A stretch of 64,000 bases of DNA from Candidatus Cloacimonadota bacterium (lineage in GTDB: Bacteria > Cloacimonadota > Cloacimonadia > Cloacimonadales > Cloacimonadaceae), in contig JALOBT010000007.1 in the NCBI GenBank assembly GCA_023228125.1, positions 9,227 through 73,226 of the forward strand, given 5' to 3'. A program made the position numbers and the translations under genes. The notes beneath the pieces were generated by a model. That model saw only the letters and a list, made by a program, of their open reading frames with translations, did no database searches and was not told where the DNA came from. Below, one piece after another: positions 50,422 through 59,033 of this stretch. Position 1 is the first letter of the stretch, and every line of letters begins with the position of its first letter.

Positions 50422-52368
50422 ATGCGTAAGATACTAACTAATCAAAATGGTAATCTGGCCATAGCAATGCTCCTTGCCGTGGTCGGCCTCATGAGTGGGG
50501 TCAGCATGGCTGCTTTAGCCTTGAAGGATACCAAAAGTTACCTTTGGGAGTTTGAAAGCATCCAAAGCCTGCACGTATTGCGGGGAGAAGCCTATCGGGG
50601 CCAAGCATTTTTGGAGCAAAACAGCGATATAGCCACCACCGTCCGCACCCCCGAGCGCTTCATTGAAATCAGCGGCAGTCACATGAAAAGGACTTTTACA
50701 TCACAAAGCCGTATTCGCAAAGAATCATCAGAGCAGACAGATAACGTTGAGATCGAAGGAACCGGTGTTACCGGAAGCTTGGGTGAAGGCAAACAGAATT
50801 ACAAAATTGATTCATTGGTGGAAACTAAGCAAGGTATTGGACAAGTGGCTTATTATGGCGCCAATAAATCTATGGTGCGCAAGTATTCTGAGCTCACCAT
50901 TATCCAGACCAGCTTCTCAGAATTTATGTATTTCACGGATAACGACAGTAGCCCAAATAGTACCAACGTGTATTTCTATGGCTATGATGTGGTGACCGGT
51001 AAGGTACACAGTAACAGTGATATCCGCATCAAACAGGCTGGCGGCGGAAATAATGGCGGCTGGCCCACCTTCCTGAATTTGGTCACCACCGCCGGACACA
51101 TCGTTTCTAATCCGGCAAACTATCCTCTGGATCAAGTATTCCAGGGTGGATTGGTAGAAGAATATGAGGGCTATGAATTCCCTCCTATGGCTAATGATCT
51201 GCGTTTAAAAGGTCAGCCTTTGGGAGCAGGCAAAGGAAACATCTATTTGCTGACTGTTAATGGCACCAATTTTGATTACTGGCAAGGTTCTGTCACAGTC
51301 CCACGCCGTGTAAGAAAGATCGTTTATGACGAATATCCGCCCCCTGGCGATTCCTTGTGGACAAATGTCTTTAGCATCCCGGATACGATCTGGACCTCGC
51401 TCCCAGGCGGTCCCTGCTCAGATAAAGCTTTTTTTGTGTACGGCGACCTGTGGATCAGTGGCACATTTCAGGGATACCAAACTTGGGGCTGTTCTGAAAA
51501 CATGAAGCTTTCTGGTGACATATTATTGACCGGCACACCTATATCAATCAACCCAGCCGATCCCATGAATAGCAGAGACGTGGTGGGTCTGGTCTCAGAA
51601 AATTCTATTCAGGTAAATTATGCTCACATGGACCCCTCGGACTCCCTGAGAGTTTATCCCAATATGGGCTCTGATACTGATTATCCCGCTCCGGCTGGCG
51701 GCGGCATCTTTATCTATGCTGCAATGTGTGCTTTGGGCGATGGAGAAGGCAATGGCTTTGAGGATGGTGTCTTTGAATTTGAGTATCAACACCCGCATCC
51801 TTCCACTCCTTCTTTGAACTTTCAGGTGACGCACCCGGATGGAAGTGTGGAAATAGTGGTCTATGATTGGATAGATGTCCATCGTAGGCGCTATCCCCCA
51901 GTACCTGGTCAGCTCTGGCCTACTCCGGCCTTGGGACAAGCTCCTCTTGATCTGCCGTATTACAACCCGATCTGGCCAGAACGCAATCCTGTCTTGGAAC
52001 GCGGCACCATCAATATCTGGGGTGCAGTGGCGCAAAGAAGACGCGGATTCGTTCACCGTAGCCATAATGACGGCGAATATCCCTCAAATAGTGGAGCCTG
52101 GAATGTTGATATTGACATGTGTGGTCACCCCACCAGTCCCAACGAAAATATCCCTGATCCCTTTTATGGTAATATTGGACTGCAAAGCAGAAATTGGCCT
52201 GGAGCTGCTGGAAGCGGCGTAGGATACAAAAAGAACTATAACTACGACGACCGGCTCTTGGAAGTGACCCCATTATTGTATCCCAAAGTGAGACTAAAAG
52301 GCGGCAAAAATCCCATGAATCAAGGGGATTGGAATCTCAAAAAGCCCGTCAGATCTATAGTCCTATAA
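50422..52368 (+). CDS. Large tip-type pseudopilin lacking Glu5 (GspK/PilX-like)
   Basis: 648 residues. The N-terminus has a prepilin-like leader MRKILTNQNG and a hydrophobic helix NLAIAMLLAVVGLMSGVSMAA, but position +5 is Ala, not Glu, as in GspK/PilX, the pseudopilin that caps the fibre. The roughly 600-residue extracellular part is far larger than GspK (about 330). It includes a segment reading YGYDVVTGKVHSNSDIRI, which resembles DUF4900-type domains, many Asn/Pro/Gly/Tyr loops and several Cys. This is probably the pilus-tip adhesin or secretion cap; function inferred. The start has GAGGAG eight bases upstream. Confidence 0.75.
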   Translation: MRKILTNQNGNLAIAMLLAVVGLMSGVSMAALALKDTKSYLWEFESIQSLHVLRGEAYRGQAFLEQNSDIATTVRTPERFIEISGSHMKRTFTSQSRIRKESSEQTDNVEIEGTGVTGSLGEGKQNYKIDSLVETKQGIGQVAYYGANKSMVRKYSELTIIQTSFSEFMYFTDNDSSPNSTNVYFYGYDVVTGKVHSNSDIRIKQAGGGNNGGWPTFLNLVTTAGHIVSNPANYPLDQVFQGGLVEEYEGYEFPPMANDLRLKGQPLGAGKGNIYLLTVNGTNFDYWQGSVTVPRRVRKIVYDEYPPPGDSLWTNVFSIPDTIWTSLPGGPCSDKAFFVYGDLWISGTFQGYQTWGCSENMKLSGDILLTGTPISINPADPMNSRDVVGLVSENSIQVNYAHMDPSDSLRVYPNMGSDTDYPAPAGGGIFIYAAMCALGDGEGNGFEDGVFEFEYQHPHPSTPSLNFQVTHPDGSVEIVVYDWIDVHRRRYPPVPGQLWPTPALGQAPLDLPYYNPIWPERNPVLERGTINIWGAVAQRRRGFVHRSHNDGEYPSNSGAWNVDIDMCGHPTSPNENIPDPFYGNIGLQSRNWPGAAGSGVGYKKNYNYDDRLLEVTPLLYPKVRLKGGKNPMNQGDWNLKKPVRSIVL

Positions 52369-52402
52369 TATAGATAATATGTATATGGAATAAAGAGGAA
52401 AT

Positions 52403-53473
52403 ATGAAGAAGAACAAAACCGTTCGATTCAAGGAGACCGTGGGTATCGATGTCGGTACCCATAGTGTGAAAATCGTACACCTCAAAAAGCTTCATGATGG
52501 CTTCAAGCTCTTGAACTATGAGGTGCGGCCTACTGTGCCTCAGGGGGTTGAGTACGTACTCAGCGATCTGCGACCAGAGCGCATTGCGCCTGTGATTTCG
52601 GAGATGTTGAAAACTCTGAGGATATCACCTAAGAAAATCAAACACCTGGTTTCATCTATCGGTGGAGACAATACCAGCATCAAGCAGATCAAGACCATCT
52701 TTCTGCCGGATGATGAATTGGAATCCGCCCTATTCTTTGAAGCCAAGAAACACATCCCTATCAGCGGAACAGATATGGTGCTGGATTATCAAGTGCTGTC
52801 TGTAGAGGAAAAGACAAACAACATGAACATCCTCCTCGCCGCTACTTCCAAGGACGTGCTCAATGAACACACAAACGTTCTGGCTACTGCTGGACTCAGT
52901 CCGCATATCGTGGATATCGATTCCCTGGCCGTGGCAAATAGCTTTGCCTTAAATGCCTTTGCAGAAGAAGGCGTTTATGTGCTGCTAAACGTGGGAGCAC
53001 ACAGAACAAACATGGTAATCTGGGGACCGGATGCAAAGTTCTTTGCCCGTGATATTCCTTATGGCGGTTATCATTTCACCACTGATATCATGCGTAAACG
53101 GCAGATGGAATGGGAAGCAGCCGAAAATCACAAATTTGAATTTGGCCTTTTGGATGATCCCAACAACCCTGCCGTTCAAACCATCAGTATGCTGGATATC
53201 TCCGAAAAGTCCACCGAAGATGCCATCGCAGAAGAGCTGCGCCGCTCGCTTCGTTTCTATGTAAAAGAAGCTGGCAATAGCGACTTTAGAAAGATCTACC
53301 TGATGGGTGGAACTGCCAAGTTAAAAGGTCTGCCAGAATATCTTCAGGATAAAGTCAACGTTCCCACAGAGGTGTTTATGCCCTTTATCAATGTGGAAAT
53401 GCCGGAGAAATTCCAAGACAAAAAGGATCCACAACTTGGCCTTGCCATCGGCTTGGCAATGAGGATGGAGTAA
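52403..53473 (+). CDS. pilM: Type IV pilus inner-membrane platform protein PilM
   Basis: 356 residues, actin-like fold without a signal peptide. Phosphate-1 motif VGIDVGTHSVKIVHL (about 13-27), then ALFFEAKKHIPI, typical of PilM, and the adenosine motif KIYLMGGTAKLKGL (about 297-310). PilM binds the N-terminal tail of PilN (INLNKF here) on the cytoplasmic side and relays the PilB motor. Start has GAGG four bases upstream. Confidence 0.94.
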   Translation: MKKNKTVRFKETVGIDVGTHSVKIVHLKKLHDGFKLLNYEVRPTVPQGVEYVLSDLRPERIAPVISEMLKTLRISPKKIKHLVSSIGGDNTSIKQIKTIFLPDDELESALFFEAKKHIPISGTDMVLDYQVLSVEEKTNNMNILLAATSKDVLNEHTNVLATAGLSPHIVDIDSLAVANSFALNAFAEEGVYVLLNVGAHRTNMVIWGPDAKFFARDIPYGGYHFTTDIMRKRQMEWEAAENHKFEFGLLDDPNNPAVQTISMLDISEKSTEDAIAEELRRSLRFYVKEAGNSDFRKIYLMGGTAKLKGLPEYLQDKVNVPTEVFMPFINVEMPEKFQDKKDPQLGLAIGLAMRME

Positions 53474-53477
53474 AGAA

Positions 53478-54077
53478 ATGGCGATGAAATACGATTTCTA
53501 CTTCAAGATAAACTTAAACAAATTTGGTGAACAACGCCTGGAAAAAGAACGCGAGAACCGGACTCTCAGAAATTCCGTGATCTTCTTTGTGTTCTGTTTT
53601 ATCCTGGTTTTGGTCGCCTGGTTTTATATTATCGGCAATACGAAACACAAACTGGAAGCTCGTGAACAATATCTTTCTGAGATTCAAGGCGAATTGCAGC
53701 GTTACCGCACCAGCGGAGATTATCTGTCTTCAGAAGACCTCGATCGCCTGGCACGTACCTTTGACGACCGCATCTTTTGGGCGCGGAAAATGGTAGCCTT
53801 GGGCGCCGAGATCGACGATAAACTTGCTGTCCGTAAATTTGACTATGCCAATGGTATGCTTACCATCAATGGCATTACCGAAGTTGATACCAAAGTTAAA
53901 GAGTTCGACCTGATCAATGGTTTTATCGACCGCTTAAAAGCTAATCCGGAGATTTCAAACGATTTTCCGAATATCAAGAGTGGCCAAGTGATCAAGCAAT
54001 TGATCAAGGATACCGCTATCTTTGAATTTGTGATCGAATGCTATACACCGGGAAAGGGAATGGGAGCAATCAGATGA
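53478..54077 (+). CDS. pilN: Type IV pilus assembly protein PilN
   Basis: 199 residues. The N-terminal cytoplasmic INLNKFGEQRL matches the PilN INLLP-type motif that docks into PilM. One membrane helix (about 34-52) is followed by a coiled coil and a ferredoxin-like periplasmic domain. The start ATG has GGAG seven bases upstream, and the stop overlaps the pilO ATG as ATGA. Confidence 0.88.
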   Translation: MAMKYDFYFKINLNKFGEQRLEKERENRTLRNSVIFFVFCFILVLVAWFYIIGNTKHKLEAREQYLSEIQGELQRYRTSGDYLSSEDLDRLARTFDDRIFWARKMVALGAEIDDKLAVRKFDYANGMLTINGITEVDTKVKEFDLINGFIDRLKANPEISNDFPNIKSGQVIKQLIKDTAIFEFVIECYTPGKGMGAIR

Positions 54078-54625
54078 GAGAAAAGTACTTTGCCTTTATC
54101 ATTGTGATGCTGGCTGCCACTGTGGCCTTCATCATGCTCACCACCCGTACCCTGGAAGCCAATATGCGCGAAATCCGCAATCTGGATGATCACATCAAAA
54201 CCACTCAGGAGCAATTGAACAGTGCCCGTATCCTGGATCAAGAGCTGAGCGAATTTGCCCGGATCATCGAAAACAGCCTCACGCGCACTCCACAATTTAG
54301 CTTTGATGAGATCAACGACTTCAAGGCCAGAATTGGGGAAATGGCGCATCAACGTCAGATCTCCATCAATAAGATGTCCGATACCAATAAGTGGTCTTTG
54401 CCCAATCTCATCGAAACCACTTTTAATCTGGAATTGGAAGCCACTTATGTACAGATAGGCCAGTTTATATCGGATCTGGAATCTCAGGATAATATCATCA
54501 AGATTCAAACTCTGGATATTAGCCCGGCCCAGATTACCGATAAAGATGGTAAGGACGCCAATGCTCCCTCGCGTTACCGCGTGCTCCTGGAGCTCTCAAT
54601 TTTCAAAGTGAAGAAGGAGGCCTAA
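54074..54625 (+). CDS. pilO: Type IV pilus assembly protein PilO
   Basis: 183 residues. The start ATG 54074 is coupled to pilN (ATGA) with GGGAG seven bases upstream. A short cytoplasmic part, one helix (about 6-24), a coiled coil (MREIRNLDDHIKTTQEQL) and a ferredoxin-like domain give the PilN/PilO heterodimer architecture. Followed by pilP after one base. Confidence 0.85.
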   Translation: MREKYFAFIIVMLAATVAFIMLTTRTLEANMREIRNLDDHIKTTQEQLNSARILDQELSEFARIIENSLTRTPQFSFDEINDFKARIGEMAHQRQISINKMSDTNKWSLPNLIETTFNLELEATYVQIGQFISDLESQDNIIKIQTLDISPAQITDKDGKDANAPSRYRVLLELSIFKVKKEA

Positions 54626-54626
54626 G

Positions 54627-55166
54627 ATGCAATATAGATTTGTAAAAGACCTCGCTATAGCCCTGATCGTAATTCTGCTGGGAGTCCTTGTGGTACGCCT
54701 GGTTGTCATAAACCGTAAAGTGTCTGTGATCCCTGAAACCTCGATTCACATCCAGGAATCAGTTACCGATACCCTGATGACCAAAATCCGCACCATTGAA
54801 AGTTCCATCCAGGATCGTAAGATGTTTGTATTTAGCAGCCGTAAAGATCCTCTGCGCCAGGGAAACATCATCAAAGACAATGTGGACCGCTTGAAGGAAT
54901 TTGAGGACATGGTACGCAATACCTTCCGCCTTGCCACCACAGCTATTGATGAATTTGGCAATAAGATTGCCTATGTGGAATACCTGGACAAACTGTATGA
55001 AGCCCGAGTGGGTGAGACAGTAGCCGGACGCAAGATTCTGGAAATAAATGATAAGAATATCCGCTACTCAATGGGCGGACAAAACTATACAGCAAACCTG
55101 ATGCCAAGACCCGTCTTGAAAGATGAAGACCCCTATCTCAAAGCGGGTATCAGTGGTAACTGGTAA
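54627..55166 (+). CDS. pilP: PilP/GspC-like inner-membrane protein
   Basis: 179 residues with one N-terminal membrane helix (about 8-28), a linker, and a beta domain with the FSSRKDPLR and GETVAGRKILEINDKNI pattern of the PilP/GspC homology region. It should contact the secretin N0 domain and bridge PilNO to PilQ. PilP is usually a lipoprotein; this one is membrane-anchored like GspC, a mixed trait. Strong AAGGAGG six bases before the ATG. Confidence 0.8.
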   Translation: MQYRFVKDLAIALIVILLGVLVVRLVVINRKVSVIPETSIHIQESVTDTLMTKIRTIESSIQDRKMFVFSSRKDPLRQGNIIKDNVDRLKEFEDMVRNTFRLATTAIDEFGNKIAYVEYLDKLYEARVGETVAGRKILEINDKNIRYSMGGQNYTANLMPRPVLKDEDPYLKAGISGNW

Positions 55167-55192
55167 AATATATTATAATAGTGGGAGTAAAT

Positions 55193-56584
55193 ATGAAACA
55201 CATGCTTTCGAGTAAACAATATCTGTGCTTGATCCTGGTGCTGGTCTTTGCCTTTTCAGCGCTGGTAGCTCAGGCAAACCCGATGACTACCAAGGTTACC
55301 TTTAACGCGGATGACGCCACCCTGTCTTCTGTATTAAACGCCTTGTCCCGGCTTTCCGGAACCAATATCGTATTGGCCGTCGACCAAAGTGGCGACAAAG
55401 AAAAACGCGAAGAAAAGCGCGTAACCATTAACATCAAAGATGTGCCGATCGAAACTGCGGTTTCCCTGGTAGCTCGTACCACTGGCCTGGCCTATCGTGT
55501 GCTGGGCGGAAACACCTTCGTGGTAGGTACGAAACAAAACGTCATGGAAGAAGTAGGCGAGCGCAGCAACATCCTTTACCTGAACAACCTGGATGCTACC
55601 AAAGTAGCCGCCTCTCTGCAAAACACCGGTATAAACATCGTGCCTCTGGAAGGTCAGAATGCCATCATGGTCTATGCCAATCAGGAGACCTTTGATCAAG
55701 TCAGTACATTGGTCCAAGGCATAGACACAGCGCAGAAGCAGATCGAAATCAGGGTTCGCCTGATCGAGATCAACATCACAGATTCCAAAAAAGTGGGTAT
55801 CGATTGGAGCCGTCTGAATCATCTCACCACCATCCTGGCAGAAGACCCTGTCAATGCCAGCAGAACCGGTTTGCCTTACAATTACACAGATGAGACCGGC
55901 TATCTGCCTCATGGCGATCCCGCGGCTTTTGAAAAACTGCCAGAAGATCAGCATTTCCAGAGAATCAATGGCTTCAAAGATATGGCCCATTTCAGCCGCC
56001 AGCTCACCGCTTTTGATATCACTATAGATTGGCTGTTGGAAAACAACGCTGCCAAGCTGCTTACCGACACCCGGGTGACCGCCCTCAATGGCGAAGAAGC
56101 CACTCTGCATATAGGTGAAGTGATTCCCTTTGTAGTGATGGACAACGAGAGACAGGTCCAGGTAGAACGCGAAGAAGTCGGCATCATGCTGGCTGTGACA
56201 CCTACTGTAAACAAAGATGGCAATATCACCGCCAAAATCGCCCCGGAAGTATCTTCCGTGACCGGTCTGGTGGGCGGATATGTGCCCCGCACCAAAGTTC
56301 GTCGCGTATCCTCTACGGTTACCGTGCCCAATGAACACAAAATCATCGTGGGTGGATTGCTCAATTCGTCAATCTCCCAAAGAACTGCCAAGGTCCCCTT
56401 TTTGGGCGACCTGCCTTTCATCGGCAGAGTCTTTCAGCACCGCTATGAGATGATTGAAAATACCGATCTGATCATGGAGATTACCCCCAGATTGGTGTCT
56501 ATGGACGAACAGGCCCCCGTACCAGTTTTGGATGAAAGACTTACCCGCACTCTTATAGAATACGAAGAGGAGGAGGAAGAATGA
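55193..56584 (+). CDS. pilQ: Secretin (PilQ/GspD family)
   Basis: 463 residues, the outer-membrane channel through which the pilus passes. The start ATG 55193 has GGGAG five bases upstream; a GTG four codons earlier is less likely. The signal peptide ends ALVAQANP. Domains: an STN/N0 domain (about 30-110, VTFNADDATLSSVLNALSRLSG), an N1-like domain (about 115-185) and the secretin core with VPFLGDLPFIGRVFQHR, the secretin signature. No AMIN domain and few N domains, so it is much shorter than proteobacterial PilQ. An acidic C-terminus (EYEEEEEE) ends the protein. ATGA overlap with the next gene. Confidence 0.92.
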   Translation: MKHMLSSKQYLCLILVLVFAFSALVAQANPMTTKVTFNADDATLSSVLNALSRLSGTNIVLAVDQSGDKEKREEKRVTINIKDVPIETAVSLVARTTGLAYRVLGGNTFVVGTKQNVMEEVGERSNILYLNNLDATKVAASLQNTGINIVPLEGQNAIMVYANQETFDQVSTLVQGIDTAQKQIEIRVRLIEINITDSKKVGIDWSRLNHLTTILAEDPVNASRTGLPYNYTDETGYLPHGDPAAFEKLPEDQHFQRINGFKDMAHFSRQLTAFDITIDWLLENNAAKLLTDTRVTALNGEEATLHIGEVIPFVVMDNERQVQVEREEVGIMLAVTPTVNKDGNITAKIAPEVSSVTGLVGGYVPRTKVRRVSSTVTVPNEHKIIVGGLLNSSISQRTAKVPFLGDLPFIGRVFQHRYEMIENTDLIMEITPRLVSMDEQAPVPVLDERLTRTLIEYEEEEEE

Positions 56585-58893
56585 AGAAATTCAATTCCTT
56601 GATCCCAATTTTAACCATGATCGCGATCATCCTGGTGAGCCTCTCGGCCTCCTGCGATAGACGCAATCCCCCCCCCATTCTGCCACTACCGAAGGAGCCA
56701 ATTCCGCTGAACGATGTACGCATCATTCACAAGATCTCGGCTTCTCCAGATACTATCTATTCGGATAACAACATCACTTATTCTACCATCAAAGTAGAGA
56801 TTCGTGATGGCGAAGGTTTTGGCGTTCCCGGACAGATCGTGCAGTTCAAAGCTGCCCCGATCGGTCGCGTGCTTACTAATGTTCCCACAGATAGCACCGG
56901 TATAGCTACCACTATCTTTTGGGATGATGGACAGTCCGGCCTTGCAACCGTGACTGCAATTGTCCGTAAATTCCATGAAACAGAGAAAGATTCTCTGATT
57001 TCTGCAGACACCCTTGCCATAAACATCACAGTGGAAGAACCGCCTGCCGTGGATGACGTCACGCTGCATTTTGACAACATGCAAAGCCCCTTCCCCATGC
57101 GGGTTGCTCAGACCACGCCAGTGTATGCTACTGCTCTGAATGCCCTGGGTGAAATCGTGCCAGATGGTACTCTGATTACCTTTGTATGTATCAAAGGTAA
57201 ATTTGTGGATCAGGCTGATAACGACCGGGGTAAAGTGGTGCATCAACCTACCTTCATGGGTAGAGCTGCGGTATTTTACAATTCCGGCACTTCGGCCACC
57301 ACCCATCCAGAAAGTATGCCCGAGAAAGTTACTGCCAAGATTGGCGATATCTCTGATTTTAGAGACATCATGATCCGTCCTGGTTCTCCTTTTGGCATAG
57401 AGATCAAAAGCCTGGTAAATGTGGCTGGTGAGGAAGTGGAAGCAGACACCTCTCACGTGGGCAGTCTTAACCAAATCTTCATGGAAAGCAATCTGGTGGA
57501 TATGTACAACAACTCCGTTCACGGCAAGAATGTAAAATTCTCTACAGACCTGGGTACCTTCCTGAATACTACCCAAAGTGTAAACATTCAAACCAATGAA
57601 TACGGTGTCGCCAGAGTCCGCTTTACTCCTGGCCTCTTCGCCGGAGCGGCCACTATCACTGCTTCTGCGCTCAACGACACTCTGCAAACTTCGCTGATCT
57701 TCAATATCACTTCAGATCAGATCCATTCCATAGACTTCACCCAGCAAGACATGATCCGTCTGAACGTAGCCAATACTGGTGGTACCCAATCCGCAGTGCT
57801 GCGTGTAAAGCTTCGTGACATCAATGGAAACCTGATTGACAAGCCTCAAGAAGTGTATTTTAAGATTATGAATTCTCCCGCTAACATGCCCGAAGGTGCC
57901 AATCTGAATAATGCCAGTCCTACAGACTCGGTGATGGTAACCTCCAATGGCGGTGAAGCTCAGGTCTCAGTAAATGCCGGAACAGAATCCGGAGTGCTGA
58001 GTATTCGAGCTTCTTGCACCACAGAGGAAGGAAAATATATCAAGGGCACCAAGGCTAATATCATCATCGAATCCGGCCCTCCTCACACCCTTGTGCCCTT
58101 TATCAGTGGATACAATACTGGTACCAATATGGGCGGTGGTGTATGGCGCGTGGTAGCCGGTGCGCATGTGCGTGACAGATGGCAAAACCCTGTCCAAAAT
58201 GGAACCGCGGTTCAATTCGCAGTCTATGGACCGGGAGCCAATGCTGACTACCATCCTTATACCGCAGCACAGATTGAATCTGGTGGAGAAGTCGGAAACA
58301 TCAGCGTAACCGGAGACTCTCTGGCCGGTTGTGCATTTACCGCCATTACTTACAATGGGATAATGAGCAATGAAATCATCACCATATACGCCCATTCCGG
58401 TGGCGAAAATGGTGCGGCCGTAGATATGTACACAGAATTAGTATTACCTCTGAATGACCCTCGGCTGGAGGTTCAAGTAATCCCTTCCATGGTGAATTTT
58501 GGTCAAGATCCACCTCCTGCCACCAAAGAGTGTGATCTTTTGATCACTCTTACCGATGGCCAGGGCTTGAATGTGACCGATAGTGATCTTCTGATCCTCT
58601 GCTCCAAGGGGCAGATCATCCTGCATCCAGATCACTATTTCCCCTCAAACCCAAACTACAATCAATTGCCTCCGAACTATGCAGATATAGCTCACCCTGA
58701 AGAGGTGACTACTTACCAGGGTTTAGCTCATGCCAGAATCAAGGTTTACCTGGGTGAATTCCCCTTCGGAGATGGTATGACGAATACGCCAAGTCAAACC
58801 CCAGTAATGATAACTGTGCGGTTGATGGGTACCGGCGTAACCAATGACACCGAATTACTCGTCTATCGTTACGGTAATCCACCCCCATTCTAA
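56581..58893 (+). CDS. Ig-like (Big_1/invasin-type) lipoprotein translationally coupled to the secretin
   Basis: 770 residues. The signal peptide is followed by ILVSLSASC (Cys near 25), a probable lipidation site. The mature protein is a chain of bacterial Ig-like domains of Big_1 type, recognisable from repeated VxVxDxxGxxVPGxxVxFxxxxxGxxxx..TDxxGxA patterns: IYSDNNITYSTIKVEIRD, ATTIFWDDGQSGLATVTAI, KGKFVDQADNDRGK. Such chains occur in invasins and intimins. The ATG is in the ATGA overlap with pilQ and behind its GAGGAGGAGG stretch. Association with the pilus as stabiliser, adhesin or secretin partner is inferred from context. Confidence 0.8.
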   Translation: MKKFNSLIPILTMIAIILVSLSASCDRRNPPPILPLPKEPIPLNDVRIIHKISASPDTIYSDNNITYSTIKVEIRDGEGFGVPGQIVQFKAAPIGRVLTNVPTDSTGIATTIFWDDGQSGLATVTAIVRKFHETEKDSLISADTLAINITVEEPPAVDDVTLHFDNMQSPFPMRVAQTTPVYATALNALGEIVPDGTLITFVCIKGKFVDQADNDRGKVVHQPTFMGRAAVFYNSGTSATTHPESMPEKVTAKIGDISDFRDIMIRPGSPFGIEIKSLVNVAGEEVEADTSHVGSLNQIFMESNLVDMYNNSVHGKNVKFSTDLGTFLNTTQSVNIQTNEYGVARVRFTPGLFAGAATITASALNDTLQTSLIFNITSDQIHSIDFTQQDMIRLNVANTGGTQSAVLRVKLRDINGNLIDKPQEVYFKIMNSPANMPEGANLNNASPTDSVMVTSNGGEAQVSVNAGTESGVLSIRASCTTEEGKYIKGTKANIIIESGPPHTLVPFISGYNTGTNMGGGVWRVVAGAHVRDRWQNPVQNGTAVQFAVYGPGANADYHPYTAAQIESGGEVGNISVTGDSLAGCAFTAITYNGIMSNEIITIYAHSGGENGAAVDMYTELVLPLNDPRLEVQVIPSMVNFGQDPPPATKECDLLITLTDGQGLNVTDSDLLILCSKGQIILHPDHYFPSNPNYNQLPPNYADIAHPEEVTTYQGLAHARIKVYLGEFPFGDGMTNTPSQTPVMITVRLMGTGVTNDTELLVYRYGNPPPF

Positions 58894-58917
58894 ACAATAA
58901 GTAAATAAATATAATCA

Positions 58918-58945
58918 GGCGTGGGAGCTACCATGCTCCCACGCC
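58918..58945 (+). terminator. Hairpin behind the Ig-like lipoprotein gene
   Basis: A perfect 11-bp stem GGCGTGGGAGC/GCTCCCACGCC with a TACCAT loop, followed by ATCATTTAAAA. Probably a partial terminator or mRNA stabiliser between the pilQ part and pilB-pilC. Confidence 0.55.
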
Positions 58946-59033
58946 ATCATTTAAAAGGATAGGATATTTGAAGATAACAGGCCCGAAGCATTATTACTTT
59001 AAGTTTTTAAAATAACAAGATAAGGATATAAAC

